Below are positions 27,277 through 35,397 of a stretch of DNA of 64,000 nucleotides, piece after piece. Under the pieces are notes generated by a model. It ran no database searches and had not been told where the DNA came from. It worked only from the letters and a program-made list of their open reading frames with translations. The DNA comes from an uncultured Sulfurovum sp. (GTDB lineage: Bacteria > Campylobacterota > Campylobacteria > Campylobacterales > Sulfurovaceae): contig CACVAS010000058.1 of NCBI GenBank assembly GCA_902727855.1, positions 233,029 through 297,028 on the forward strand. Direction: 5' to 3'. The translations under genes were made by a program, and so were the position numbers. The first letter of the stretch is position 1. Each line of letters opens with the position of its first letter.

Positions 27277-27353
27277 TGGAGCTGATGAAGGGACTCGAAC
27301 CCCCGACCTGCTGATTACAAATCAGCTGCTCTAGCCAGCTGAGCTACATCAGC
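27277..27353 (-). tRNA. trnT: tRNA-Thr (anticodon TGT)
   Basis: Acceptor GCTGATG pairs with CATCAGC, then T and encoded CCA. The anticodon stem GCTGA/TCAGC encloses TTTGTAA, anticodon TGT. The T-loop GTTCGAGTC is canonical. Length 77 bases. It is the first tRNA of the minus-strand cluster; its promoter must lie in 27354-27505, shared with the divergent yaaA gene. Confidence 0.97.
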
Positions 27354-27467
27354 ACCATCATTTAAAAGCCATTGCTATTTAAATGGACGAGAATTATAGA
27401 CAAATACATTTTAAAAGTCAAGTGTTTTTCTAAAATACTTTAAAATTTCTCTTTTTTAGTTATTTTC

Positions 27468-27473
27468 TATAAA
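27468..27473 (+). promoter_or_regulatory. Possible -10 box of yaaA
   Basis: TATAAA (in CTATAAAATACAC) lies 32 bases before the yaaA ATG, with T/A-rich sequence upstream and no clear -35 box, the usual Campylobacterota pattern. The region is shared with the divergent tRNA promoter. Confidence 0.4.
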
Positions 27474-27505
27474 ATACACTGCAAATACCTAACATAGGCT
27501 CACAT

Positions 27506-28246
27506 ATGAAAATTTTACTTGCTCCTAGTGAAACCAAAAAAAGTGGAGGAGTAGACACTTTTGTCCCCTCTTCACTTTTTCTCGATACAATCACACCTCA
27601 ACGTATGAAACTTTTACATGCATATATCAATATCTTACAACAAGGTAATACTGCTATTTTGTCTAAAATGTTTGGCATTAAAAAAGAGCCTGACATTTTA
27701 AAACACAAAAAAGATATTATTCACGAACTTACGATGAAAGCCATAGAACGTTACACTGGTGTTGCTTTTGACTACTTAAGTTACGAAACACTAGATAGTG
27801 AGGCACAAAGATATGTAGATGAAAATGTCATTCTATTTTCTAACCTATTTGGTCCTTTACGTGCGAATGACCTCATACCAGAGTACAAACTTAAGCAAGG
27901 TGAAGCTGTTGGTGAGATAAAAACAGAAAAGTTTTATCATGAGCACACTGCACATCTACTTGAAGCGTATTTCAAAGATGAAGAGATACTAGATCTACGT
28001 GCAGGCTTTTATGACAAGTTCTACAAACCTACGAAGCCCTATACTACGCTTAAGTTTATTAAAAATGGTAAAGTTGTGAGCCACTGGGCAAAAGCCTACA
28101 GAGGCATAGTCTTACGTGAAATTGCTCTAGCAGGCGTTACGTCATTAGACGCGTTTATGAAACTATCTATCAAAGGGTTAAGTATTGATGAAATACAAAC
28201 TAAGAAGAATAAAACCGAGATTATATATACTATAGAAAATGATTAA
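27506..28246 (+). CDS. yaaA: YaaA (UPF0246/DUF328) peroxide-stress protein
   Basis: YaaA lowers free intracellular iron during peroxide stress in E. coli and binds DNA; its reaction is unknown. At 246 aa it matches the family: MKILLAPSETKKSGG at the start (E. coli begins LILISPAKT), RYTGVAFDYLSYETLD, FSNLFGPLRANDLIPEYKL, LDLRAGFYDKFYKP and VSHWAKAYRGIVLREIA. It is first in a plus-strand run with the 32-aa membrane peptide and the SUI1-family gene. Divergent from the tRNA cluster. Confidence 0.88.
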   Translation: MKILLAPSETKKSGGVDTFVPSSLFLDTITPQRMKLLHAYINILQQGNTAILSKMFGIKKEPDILKHKKDIIHELTMKAIERYTGVAFDYLSYETLDSEAQRYVDENVILFSNLFGPLRANDLIPEYKLKQGEAVGEIKTEKFYHEHTAHLLEAYFKDEEILDLRAGFYDKFYKPTKPYTTLKFIKNGKVVSHWAKAYRGIVLREIALAGVTSLDAFMKLSIKGLSIDEIQTKKNKTEIIYTIEND

Positions 28247-28256
28247 AGGAAATACT

Positions 28257-28355
28257 ATGCGACTCCCTTCAAATGACACACTTTATAAAACACTCATATT
28301 TCTCTTAAGCCTTATGGTAATACTAGGTATACTTTTTGATACGGACTATGCCTAA
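28257..28355 (+). CDS. 32-aa single-pass membrane peptide
   Basis: ATG 28257 opens a 32-codon frame with AAAGGAA six bases upstream. The peptide has a polar start (MRLPSNDTLYK) and one hydrophobic helix (TLIFLLSLMVILGILF), then DTDYA. Its TAA shares a base with the ATG of the SUI1-family gene (TAATG), so the two are likely translationally coupled. No family recognised. The ribosome site, membrane character and overlap together make it likely to be real. Confidence 0.6.
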   Translation: MRLPSNDTLYKTLIFLLSLMVILGILFDTDYA

Positions 28356-28681
28356 TGGAAAATTTATTTGAAATGGGTGCCAACTTTGATGATGGATGGA
28401 CAGCTGATAATAAAGACAAATCTTCAAAAAAAAGCTCTACAGACATAAAAGCTCCTGAAAAACATCAGCTGTATTTTGCAAAAGAGAAACGCAGAGGTAA
28501 AGTAGTCACCATTGTGAAACCTTTTTACTTAGAAAAGAGTAACCTTCAAGCACTGCTTAAAGTACTTAAGAAGAAACTTGGTACAGGTGGCACTGTGAAA
28601 GAAGATAGTTTAGAGTTTCAAGGGGACATACCAGAAAAAATACGTACACATTTAAAAGTACTAAACTATCGATTTAAATAG
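28355..28681 (+). CDS. SUI1/eIF1-family translation initiation-like protein (YciH type)
   Basis: A 108-aa protein whose C-terminal 65 residues form a SUI1 domain: KRRGKVVTIVKPFYLEKSNLQALLKVLKKKLGTGGTVKEDSLEFQGDIPEKIRTHLKVLNYRFK. This matches YciH, which in E. coli influences start-codon selection and translation under stress. The N-terminal 40 residues are polar and probably disordered. The start shares one base with the stop of the 32-aa peptide. The 3' end overlaps the convergent DUF309 gene by eight bases. Confidence 0.92.
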   Translation: MENLFEMGANFDDGWTADNKDKSSKKSSTDIKAPEKHQLYFAKEKRRGKVVTIVKPFYLEKSNLQALLKVLKKKLGTGGTVKEDSLEFQGDIPEKIRTHLKVLNYRFK

Positions 28682-29027
28682 TAAATATACTGGTATTTTG
28701 TCTTTTTAAACCTTCTATCTTTTCTAAAGAATCTTTAAAAAGTGCATAACACGCTATCCCTTCTACACACAGGTGTTTGTGTCTCTCATAAGAAGATATG
28801 ACAGTTTGTGCTTTTTTTTGCACATCTTTTCTGTTACGTTTAATGTGTTCAAAGGCTATAGCGCCGTTAATCAAACCTTTAGCCAAATTGGCAAGTGGGT
28901 GCTTTTTTAGCCTAAGAGGGTGCCATGCTTCTTCAAGTACTTCATGTGCTTCAAAGTACTCCTCTTCATCCAATAGTTTAAGATACTCTTTAAGTGCACC
29001 CTCTAGGTCATCGTTCATTGTTAACAT
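28674..29027 (-). CDS. DUF309 family protein
   Basis: A 117-aa all-helical protein with the DUF309 signature: EYFEAHEVLEEAWHPLR near residue 22, followed by LAKGLINGAIAFEHIKRNR. The conserved EAHE...W may bind a metal or small ligand, but function is unknown. The start ATG shares a base with the TAA of the upstream thioredoxin-like gene, so it is probably translated by coupling. It overlaps the SUI1 gene tail to tail. Confidence 0.85.
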   Translation of the reverse strand: MLTMNDDLEGALKEYLKLLDEEEYFEAHEVLEEAWHPLRLKKHPLANLAKGLINGAIAFEHIKRNRKDVQKKAQTVISSYERHKHLCVEGIACYALFKDSLEKIEGLKRQNTSIFTI

Positions 29028-31009
29028 TATTTTACTGCCTTATCTATTTTCTCTATGAGTTTAGTGATGTTTTTATCATATGCAAAACATCTACTGATAC
29101 TACAAGCAAGATACTCATCACTCTCTTGCACTGCACTTAAAAGAAAAGGGTATGCCACCTTATCTAGTAAAGGTTTAGCAAAAAGTAACTTCTCTTTATT
29201 GGCATGGATAATAATATCACCTAACTTCAAACGTAAAAATGTATGTACCAAATGTGGTGACGCTTCTGGGTTATTCTCCAATATCGCACCTCTACTTTTG
29301 ATGGTGTCTTGTACCATAGTACTGTAGCTAGTGTTAAGGGTTAAAGAGCCCAACTTCACTAAGTTTTCAAGCATTTGAGACAGTGGAGACGTATAGTATC
29401 TGTCATCAAAATCTGCAACTATTTTAATGCCATCGTTACTTAAGTACCAAAGTTTATTTCTATAAAATTTCGGCAATGCTTCTTGAGCCAAAACTTCACT
29501 CAATTGTAAATATTTCTTATCATAGGTTCTGTCATAGGCTGATAAAAGGGCATCTATCAAAAAAGCATAATCTTCCAACAATCCCTCTTGTTTCGGTACT
29601 TTCCCCAGCAGCGTTTGATGATAGAGTACATCTTTTTTACGCATGAGGCTTAAAAGTGCATCAAGTCTTTTTTTGGCTACTTCCAAATAACGCTCATCCA
29701 ATCGTGAGGCCTCAAAAAGCGCTTTTATCATCATAGAAGACCAAGCAGTGTTTATCTTCTTGTCGACAAAAGGAAATGTACGCTTATCGCTTTCGCTTTT
29801 TAGATACGCTTTGAGTTCAGCCAATCGTCTAGGAATCTTTTGACTGGTAATATGTGTATGAGACAACTCACCATCTATGTTGCCATCTTCCTCTATGCCT
29901 AAGTACGACAAGGTCTCTTCAATCTCTTCTAAGTTCCAACCTCTGTCTTTAAGTACCTCTTTTACCTCTTCATACGCATAGATAAAGTACCCTCCCTCTT
30001 CTCCATCAGAGTCAGCATCACTAGCAGAAAGGTAAAAGCCTTTTTCTGTAAAATTTGTATGCATTTGCGCTATCGTCTCATCGACCACTTTTTTATAGAG
30101 CGTATCTTGAGTGATTTCATAAAGTTTGACATACAGTGGTATAAGTTGTGCATTGGTATAGAGCATTTTTTCAAAATGAGGTATTTGCCACGCATAGTCT
30201 GTGGTATACCTAAAAAACCCTCCACCTATTTGATCATATATGCCACCTTCTGCCATTTCTCTAAGTGTTTTTTCTGCCATATGAAAGGCTTTTTTATTGT
30301 TAGTAAGTTTATAGATATCTAACAAAAGGTTTATTTTAGAAGCCTCAGGAAATTTAGGTCGAGAGGCAAATCCTCCATTGGTAGCATCAAACTGTTTTTC
30401 TATCTGAAAAATCACTTTGTCTATAATTTGCATATTTAACTGAGACTTCAATGGTTCTTTTTTTGTTTCCATAGTATGTTTATTAATTGCTTTTTGAAAG
30501 GCATTTTCATCTTTTTTTAGCTTGACAAATGAATGTAATAAATTGACTAATCCTTTAGAACCATACCCCTCATCTCTTGGTATGTAGCGTCCAATATGAA
30601 ACACTTCAACATCAGAAGAGAGAAATACACTTAACGGCCATCCACCTCGTTTATTGTATCTCGCCATATAGTGCTCTTGATACTTTTTGTCTAATTGTGG
30701 GTACTCTTCTCTGTCCACTTTTATAGAAATAAAATCTCTGTTGAGTAACTCAGCAATATATGTGTCCGTAAAACTCTCCTCTTCCATAACGTGACACCAA
30801 TGACAGGTGCTGTACCCTATGGAGAGAAAAATAAGTTTATTTTCCTGCTTAGCTTTTTGAAGTGCTTCTTCTCCCCAAGGGTACCAATCTATAGGGTTAT
30901 GTGCATGTTGTTGTAAATAGGGAGAGTCTTCCTCTATGAGTACATTTGTGTAATTATATTCTGCATAGACAAAAACAAACAGTACTAAACTCAAAATAAA
31001 TTGCTTCAT
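29027..31009 (-). CDS. Exported DUF255 thioredoxin-like protein (YyaL/SPATA20 family)
   Basis: The family joins an N-terminal thioredoxin-like DUF255 domain to an alpha/alpha-toroid of six-hairpin-glycosidase type. Here [21 protein letters not shown] and [14 protein letters not shown], with the CxxC pair CHWC, identify the first domain. [13 protein letters not shown] and [15 protein letters not shown] identify the second. ATG 31009 ([18 protein letters not shown]) gives a 660-aa protein with a Sec-type signal peptide; an upstream frame from 31117 adds unconserved residues. Most family members lack a signal, so periplasmic location is unusual. Substrate unknown. It is coupled to the DUF309 gene. 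Confidence 0.88.
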   Translation of the reverse strand: MKQFILSLVLFVFVYAEYNYTNVLIEEDSPYLQQHAHNPIDWYPWGEEALQKAKQENKLIFLSIGYSTCHWCHVMEEESFTDTYIAELLNRDFISIKVDREEYPQLDKKYQEHYMARYNKRGGWPLSVFLSSDVEVFHIGRYIPRDEGYGSKGLVNLLHSFVKLKKDENAFQKAINKHTMETKKEPLKSQLNMQIIDKVIFQIEKQFDATNGGFASRPKFPEASKINLLLDIYKLTNNKKAFHMAEKTLREMAEGGIYDQIGGGFFRYTTDYAWQIPHFEKMLYTNAQLIPLYVKLYEITQDTLYKKVVDETIAQMHTNFTEKGFYLSASDADSDGEEGGYFIYAYEEVKEVLKDRGWNLEEIEETLSYLGIEEDGNIDGELSHTHITSQKIPRRLAELKAYLKSESDKRTFPFVDKKINTAWSSMMIKALFEASRLDERYLEVAKKRLDALLSLMRKKDVLYHQTLLGKVPKQEGLLEDYAFLIDALLSAYDRTYDKKYLQLSEVLAQEALPKFYRNKLWYLSNDGIKIVADFDDRYYTSPLSQMLENLVKLGSLTLNTSYSTMVQDTIKSRGAILENNPEASPHLVHTFLRLKLGDIIIHANKEKLLFAKPLLDKVAYPFLLSAVQESDEYLACSISRCFAYDKNITKLIEKIDKAVK

Positions 31010-31097
31010 TGGCTCTTCTTTATGTATAATGATTTTTACTATAGCATAAAAATAGCTATTATGAGAAGTGCTAAAGCCCACTATACGGAGATACCAA

Positions 31098-31445
31098 ATG
31101 TCAACTCTTACCAACATAGAAAAAGCACAAATTCAAGAAAAAATTGAATCAGATCTTGTTGCTTTAAAAGAGCAAATCAGTGCACTTGAAGAGAAAGTAA
31201 AACCCATATCTCCAGACTGTGGACTAGGCAGACTCACTAGACTTGAAGCCATGGGAGAACAACACGTCAACAATAAAATACTCGATGAAGCACGTGTACG
31301 TCTCACAAGGCTCACAAATGCTCTAAGACGCATAGACAAACCTATGTTTGGCATCTGCATAGAGTGCGAAGAAAACATTGGGGTAGGACGTATGTCTATA
31401 CGTCCAGAAAGTGTGCGGTGTGTAGCATGTGCCAATACATTATAA
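31098..31445 (+). CDS. TraR/DksA-family zinc-finger protein
   Basis: ATG 31098 ([20 protein letters not shown]) follows GGAG; a frame from 31068 adds ten unconserved residues. The 115-aa product has an N-terminal coiled coil (about 1-40), a [11 protein letters not shown] stretch, and a C-terminal four-cysteine zinc finger: CIEC and, after [14 protein letters not shown]. These are the features of DksA/TraR proteins, which enter the RNA polymerase secondary channel and act with ppGpp. The coiled coil lacks the classic DxxDxA tip, as in many short family members. Divergent from the DUF255 gene. Confidence 0.87.
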   Translation: MSTLTNIEKAQIQEKIESDLVALKEQISALEEKVKPISPDCGLGRLTRLEAMGEQHVNNKILDEARVRLTRLTNALRRIDKPMFGICIECEENIGVGRMSIRPESVRCVACANTL

Positions 31446-31501
31446 AATGGTAGTAGAAAAAACTCCACTACCTACGCTAACACTGTGTTCGCAAGTGCAC
31501 C

Positions 31502-32158
31502 CTACAAACTCTCTATGTTTCCTACTACTTTCCCTACAATAGAAATCTCTTCTGGTGCTATGAGCTCTGGCGAATACATAGTGTTGTCTGAAATGAGTTC
31601 TACCATGCCATCTGCACGTTGGCGTATGCGTTTTATGAAAAGTCCTGTAGTCGTAGAGGCAATGAAAATACCATCTTTATTGATATTCGTTTGGTCTCTA
31701 TCTACAAATACAATGCTACCATCTTGTAGTGTTGGCTCCATAGACTCTCCATCGACATGTATGGCTTCTAGTTCTGTGTTACCCATACCTACCATGTTAT
31801 GCATGATTTTTTCATCTACACTAATCATCTCTGACTCCTCTTCATCAAACCCGTACGCACCTCCACCTGCACTGGCACGAATATCTGAAAAATAGCGTAC
31901 TTGAAAAAACTTATCTGTCTCAGCTTTAAGCATATCCACTGCTTGGTCAAAAAAAAGCCAATTGACCGATATCTTCTTAAGTGCACAAAATTCCAATATC
32001 TCTTCATAAGGAATGGAGTTTCTTTTTTTCATCGTAGCAAATGTTGAAGAGGGAATACTCAATGCCTGTGCTACATCTTTGTCAAATACTTTTTTACCTA
32101 GAGTACTTTCTGATAAGACTATTTTTAACCGTTCTATAATATCACTTAAAATTAACAT
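31502..32158 (-). CDS. CI-type repressor with S24 self-cleavage domain
   Basis: A 218-aa repressor. Residues 1-75 are a CI-like HTH domain; 130-215 are an S24 (LexA/UmuD) peptidase with the nucleophile Ser139 in DGESMEPT and general-base Lys176 in FIKRI. The linker carries ASAGGGAYG (95-103), including an Ala-Gly that could be the self-cleavage bond. It is probably a RecA-responsive or stress-responsive repressor of phage ancestry. The N-terminal domain is paralogous to the stand-alone HTH protein at 5131-5367, and both genes have TATGTCA half-sites upstream. Divergent from a 37-aa ORF. Confidence 0.87.
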   Translation of the reverse strand: MLILSDIIERLKIVLSESTLGKKVFDKDVAQALSIPSSTFATMKKRNSIPYEEILEFCALKKISVNWLFFDQAVDMLKAETDKFFQVRYFSDIRASAGGGAYGFDEEESEMISVDEKIMHNMVGMGNTELEAIHVDGESMEPTLQDGSIVFVDRDQTNINKDGIFIASTTTGLFIKRIRQRADGMVELISDNTMYSPELIAPEEISIVGKVVGNIESL

Positions 32159-32211
32159 ATACGCTCCTTTATGTACTAAATATATCTCTATTATATAGGT
32201 TTAATCTTAAA

Positions 32212-32273
32212 AATATGTCAATTTGAGCTTTTTTTAAATATTTATTTATTATTGATATACAATATGACATATT
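32212..32273. promoter_or_regulatory. Pair of inverted TATGTCA-type half-sites between the repressor and the divergent small ORF
   Basis: AATATGTCA (32212-32220) and its exact reverse complement TGACATATT (32265-32273) flank 44 AT-rich bases in the intergenic region. The centre-to-centre distance is about 53 bases, near five helical turns. The same seven-base core, TATGTCA/TGACATA, forms the palindrome before the paralogous HTH gene at 5052-5072. The sites lie close to both divergent starts, as expected for a CI-type switch. Confidence 0.5.
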
Positions 32274-32290
32274 AAATAAAAGGATTTACC

Positions 32291-32404
32291 ATGATTTACT
32301 CTCTAGACAAAGAACTTTTAAGCTACGCAATGAAAATGGGATGTAAAACAGCAGGTGAGTTTGCACTCTTTTTAAAAGCGAGAGAGTCCATCCTCTCTCT
32401 GTAG
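32291..32404 (+). CDS. 37-aa ORF divergent from the S24 repressor
   Basis: ATG 32291, with AAAGGA seven bases upstream, opens 37 codons to TAG at 32402-32404. The peptide starts MIYSLDKELLSYAMKMG and continues CKTAGEFALFLKARESI, two amphipathic helices that could be a minimal DNA-binding or adaptor peptide. The position, divergent from a CI-type repressor with inverted half-sites between, is that of a cro-like or anti-repressor gene. No homolog recognised. Confidence 0.5.
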   Translation: MIYSLDKELLSYAMKMGCKTAGEFALFLKARESILSL

Positions 32405-32425
32405 GGGCAGATACCCTATCTGTAC
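32402..32425 (-). terminator. Short hairpin after moeA, possibly a decayed palindromic element
   Basis: CAGATA-CCC-TATCTG (32408-32422) lies just below the moeA stop (32429) and over the stop of the 37-aa ORF. The flanks GTAGGGG on the left and TAC on the right look like one end of the larger palindrome at 33649-33714 with the CCCC of the right arm lost. Terminator or remnant repeat. Confidence 0.35.
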
Positions 32426-32428
32426 AAG

Positions 32429-33628
32429 CTATCCAAAAAGTAAAACACGCACTTCATCGCCGACTTCTTTGGAAGTATCTTCCTCCGAAGTAACCAAAAG
32501 TGCCACCTCTCCCAGCATATTGGTTAAAATGGCAGAAGAGCCTACTTTTTTACCCTTGAAGTCTACATAGTACTCACCTTGGTGCAGTGAGGCATTACAG
32601 GCTGTAAACTCTGCTTTTTTTGCACGTTTAACAAAAGGCTCTTTTAGTTTGGCTTTCACTGTACGTAGCGCACACTTCCCTTGTTGAAGTTTTTCTATGA
32701 GTGGTACTAGGTACAGGAGTGCTGTCACAGTAGCAGAGTACGCAAACCCAGGAAGCCCTATAATAAACTTATCATCTTTACGTGCTACCATAATGTGCTG
32801 ACCTGGTTTTACACGCACGCCTTTAAAGACTACATCACAGCCCAGTTCATAAATAACATCTTTGACAAAGTCAAAGTCACCTACACTCACACCCCCAGTT
32901 GTCACAACAATGTCAGATTTGTTGAGTGCATCAGATATCTCTTTAGTAATAGTCTTTTTATCATCCTTAATACACCCTAACTGTAAAGGAATACCATCAT
33001 ACTTAGTGACAATCGCTTCTAAGATGTAGTTATTTGACGAACGTATTTGCGCATCATTGGTCTGTTCCTCTCCAAGTTCTAAGAGTTCAGAACCCGTAGA
33101 GAGTATGGCAACGGTTGGCTTTTCATAGACCCACACATTAGCTATATTTAAAGAAGCCATTACACCTATTTGAGGAAAGTCTATTTTAGTGCCTTTAGGA
33201 ATGAGCAGTTGTCCTTTGGCATAGTTTTCTCCTACTTCACGTACAGAAAACCCTTGAGCTACCTCTTCATTGATGACTATCTCTTCACCCTCAACGGTGA
33301 CGTTTTCTATAGGTATGAGTGTATCTGCACCATGAGGCATAAGAGAACCTGTAAAAGTTTTAATACACGTCCCACCAATGACCTCTTCTTTGAGCGCAGA
33401 GCCTGCAGGGTTTATGCTACCCACCTTCAGCCTACCTAGAGTCATGTCTTCATGAATAATAGCATACCCATCCATCGCAGAGGTAGGAAACTCCGGAGAG
33501 TTATGGTCTGCAATAATATCTTCTGCCAAGACATACCCTAAAGCATCTACCAAGTAGAGTTTTTTTGTTTTATAGTTGTTTATCTCTAAATCTTTTATGA
33601 TTTGTATAGATTCGTCAAAATGTATCAT
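32429..33628 (-). CDS. moeA: Molybdopterin molybdotransferase MoeA
   Basis: MoeA inserts molybdate (or tungstate) into adenylylated molybdopterin. The 399-aa protein has the family start (SIQIIKDLEINN), the NSPEFPTSAMDGYAI motif, GSLMPHGADTLIPIENV, and TGGVSVGDFDFVKDV plus PGFAYSATVTALLY in the MoCF domain. It is followed upstream on the same strand by moaE and moaD, so this is a small molybdenum-cofactor cluster. An 88-base spacer with a large palindrome separates it from moaE. Confidence 0.95.
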   Translation of the reverse strand: MIHFDESIQIIKDLEINNYKTKKLYLVDALGYVLAEDIIADHNSPEFPTSAMDGYAIIHEDMTLGRLKVGSINPAGSALKEEVIGGTCIKTFTGSLMPHGADTLIPIENVTVEGEEIVINEEVAQGFSVREVGENYAKGQLLIPKGTKIDFPQIGVMASLNIANVWVYEKPTVAILSTGSELLELGEEQTNDAQIRSSNNYILEAIVTKYDGIPLQLGCIKDDKKTITKEISDALNKSDIVVTTGGVSVGDFDFVKDVIYELGCDVVFKGVRVKPGQHIMVARKDDKFIIGLPGFAYSATVTALLYLVPLIEKLQQGKCALRTVKAKLKEPFVKRAKKAEFTACNASLHQGEYYVDFKGKKVGSSAILTNMLGEVALLVTSEEDTSKEVGDEVRVLLFG

Positions 33629-33648
33629 TAAATATATTCCTTCATTCC

Positions 33649-33714
33649 GTAGGGGGTGATTGCCATCACACCATCTTCTATATCATTAAAGGTGCGATAG
33701 CAATCGCCCCCTAC
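33649..33714. repeat. 66-base imperfect palindromic element between moeA and moaE
   Basis: The left arm GTAGGGGGTGATTGCCATC and right arm GATAGCAATCGCCCCCTAC are complementary over 19 positions with two C/T differences (G-U compatible in RNA), and CACC/GGTG continue the stem inward. The loop is about 18 bases. The GC-rich arms contrast with the AT-rich surroundings. Its ends (GTAGGGG...CCCCTAC) resemble small mobile or REP-like palindromes found in many genomes. It could also terminate the moaD-moaE transcript. Confidence 0.55.
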
Positions 33715-33716
33715 AA

Positions 33717-34151
33717 TTATGCCAGTAATCCCGACCCGTCCATGGGTGTACTTCTGTCTGCTGCGTAGATGCGTTCACCATTTTTCACATCATATTTCCA
33801 TATAGGAGCATTGGCTTTAAAGTCTTCTACAAACTCATCTATGAGTTCTAGTGCTACCCTACGCTTGGGAGAAAACACTGCAGAGACATACGAAGAGGTA
33901 TGTACAGGGACATCCCCTTTGGCGTGTGCCATTTTCACTACCGCTCCTAGTGCCTTGGCTTTCTCTTGCCATGCATCAAACCATACTTGAAGTACTGGCT
34001 CATAGATGTCAAAACTCAAGGCTTCTATGTCATCTTCAGCGCGTATAGTCCCCACAAAAGGGATGTACGCACCATAGTTTGATGTTGCTTGTTCATCTAA
34101 CCATCTGCCAAATATCTCTTTGGTGTCTAGTGGACCGTTATAGAGTTCCAT
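33717..34151 (-). CDS. moaE: Molybdopterin synthase catalytic subunit MoaE
   Basis: MoaE uses the MoaD C-terminal thiocarboxylate to build the dithiolene of molybdopterin. At 144 aa it shows FVGTIRAEDD near residue 32, the central HAKGDVPVHTSSYVSAVFSPKRRVALE block, and the catalytic-Lys context APIWKYDVKNGERIY. ATG 34151 directly follows the TAG of moaD. The final residues (STPMDGSG) are typical of Campylobacterota members. Confidence 0.93.
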   Translation of the reverse strand: MELYNGPLDTKEIFGRWLDEQATSNYGAYIPFVGTIRAEDDIEALSFDIYEPVLQVWFDAWQEKAKALGAVVKMAHAKGDVPVHTSSYVSAVFSPKRRVALELIDEFVEDFKANAPIWKYDVKNGERIYAADRSTPMDGSGLLA

Positions 34152-34373
34152 CTACCCACCACACACAGGAGGGAGTATGGAGACTCTATCTCCATCTTTG
34201 AGTGCAGTTGTAAGGTCATTTACCATAGTGTCATTAAGTGCCACGGCACATTTGTCAAGCCACTGTGCGAGAGAGTCTTCTTCTTTTAGACGTGCAGAGA
34301 CATCTGCTAGTGTAGCTGCTTCCATCTCTAGTGGTGCTTTACCTATGGGACCTAAAAATTCTACTTTAATCAT
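34152..34373 (-). CDS. moaD: Molybdopterin synthase sulfur-carrier subunit MoaD
   Basis: A ubiquitin-fold sulfur carrier of 73 aa ending in the required Gly-Gly (ILPPVCGG), which becomes the thiocarboxylate. DGDRVSILPPV is the family C-terminal motif and ALNDTMV sits at the usual position. Its stop abuts the moaE ATG with no spacer, so translation is coupled. It is divergent from mqnA. Confidence 0.93.
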   Translation of the reverse strand: MIKVEFLGPIGKAPLEMEAATLADVSARLKEEDSLAQWLDKCAVALNDTMVNDLTTALKDGDRVSILPPVCGG

Positions 34374-34441
34374 AGCTAATCCTTTACGCGATTATAAAAG
34401 TTGTTTGGTATAATATGGCTTAATTCACCAACGGAGCGGGT

Positions 34442-35104
34442 ATGTTATTTGGTTCTATCTCTTATCTTAACTTGCTTCCTTTTCAGGTGTTTATGAAAAA
34501 GCATATCACGCACAATGCCACCAAAATGGCACTGGGCTACAGACGTGATGTCCCTTCTGCCATTAACAAAGCGCTCAAACGAAAAGCCATCAACGCAGGC
34601 TTCATCTCTTCTGTTGAGTCACGCAAGTGTAGATGTACCAACCTAGGCATCATCGCACATAAAAAAGTCTACTCTGTCTTGCTTCTAAAAGGAGAAAGCC
34701 AAACAGACCCTGCTTCTGCAACCTCAAACCAATTGGCAAAGGTACTCAACCTACATGGCAAAGTCCTCATAGGCGATGCAGCCTTACAACACTACCTAAG
34801 TGGAGCAACATCCACTGACTTAGCCCAAGCATGGTACGACAAAACAGGGCTACCTTTTGTCTTTGCAAGGCTCTGCTACAACAAACACAGAAAAGCAATC
34901 AACAACCTAGCCAATAACTTTGCAAAGTCAAAGGTAAAAATACCCCAGTACATTTTAAAACGCGAAGCAAAAAAAAGAGACATCACCCCAAAGCAACTCA
35001 CTTGGTACTTGGAGCATATACATTATGAGATGGATTGGAAAGCTAAGAAGTCTTTGAAGTTGTTTTTAGACTTAAGTGGAAAGTTAAATGAATACAGCAA
35101 TTGA
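34442..35104 (+). CDS. mqnA: MqnA-type menaquinone (futalosine pathway) enzyme, chorismate dehydratase
   Basis: MqnA dehydrates chorismate to 3-enolpyruvylbenzoate, the first step of the futalosine route to menaquinone used by Campylobacterota. Signatures are GSISYLNLLPFQVF at the start, YRRDVPSAINKAL, AGFISSVES, and VLIGDAALQHY in the middle. At 220 aa it is shorter than the 270-280 aa of Streptomyces-type enzymes. Its 3' end overlaps the next ORF by 17 bases. The fold is that of a periplasmic-binding-protein-like enzyme acting in the cytoplasm. Confidence 0.83.
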   Translation: MLFGSISYLNLLPFQVFMKKHITHNATKMALGYRRDVPSAINKALKRKAINAGFISSVESRKCRCTNLGIIAHKKVYSVLLLKGESQTDPASATSNQLAKVLNLHGKVLIGDAALQHYLSGATSTDLAQAWYDKTGLPFVFARLCYNKHRKAINNLANNFAKSKVKIPQYILKREAKKRDITPKQLTWYLEHIHYEMDWKAKKSLKLFLDLSGKLNEYSN

Positions 35105-35393
35105 AATATATAAATTATTCCAAACTAAAGGTATTTTAGTAGATAAGGAAATTATCATTTTTAAAAATTATTGCCATGATTTTATTGAATCCTGCAAAGA
35201 TTTGGAATTAACTATACTGGGTATTGATGGGTTCGCTATAAAAAATAATAGAACCTATGTTAATACAACTGAAATCTCTGACTTTTCAAAAACAAAAGAA
35301 GATATTGAAAATTGTTATGTATTGGCTACATTATTTATCAATAAAATGTTCAAACATAGCACAAGCGATGGATACCTTTTTACATTAAAGTAA
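35088..35393 (+). CDS. Unrecognised 101-aa protein overlapping mqnA
   Basis: I do not recognise this protein. It is soluble, starts MNTAIEIYKLFQTKGILVDKE, has an ELTILGIDGFAIKNNRTY beta-hairpin-like segment and ends in YLFTLK. Base composition is more AT-rich than mqnA. The small size and layout remind me of stand-alone immunity-type proteins, but no toxin gene is adjacent and this is speculation. The start lies 17 bases inside mqnA, so expression would depend on mqnA transcription. Confidence 0.5.
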   Translation: MNTAIEIYKLFQTKGILVDKEIIIFKNYCHDFIESCKDLELTILGIDGFAIKNNRTYVNTTEISDFSKTKEDIENCYVLATLFINKMFKHSTSDGYLFTLK

Positions 35394-35397
35394 CCAG

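Noticed and set aside
34442..35104. mqnA as a truncated pseudogene
   Set aside because: The frame is intact with the conserved start, central and GDAALQ motifs, and short MqnA-type proteins are plausible in this phylum.
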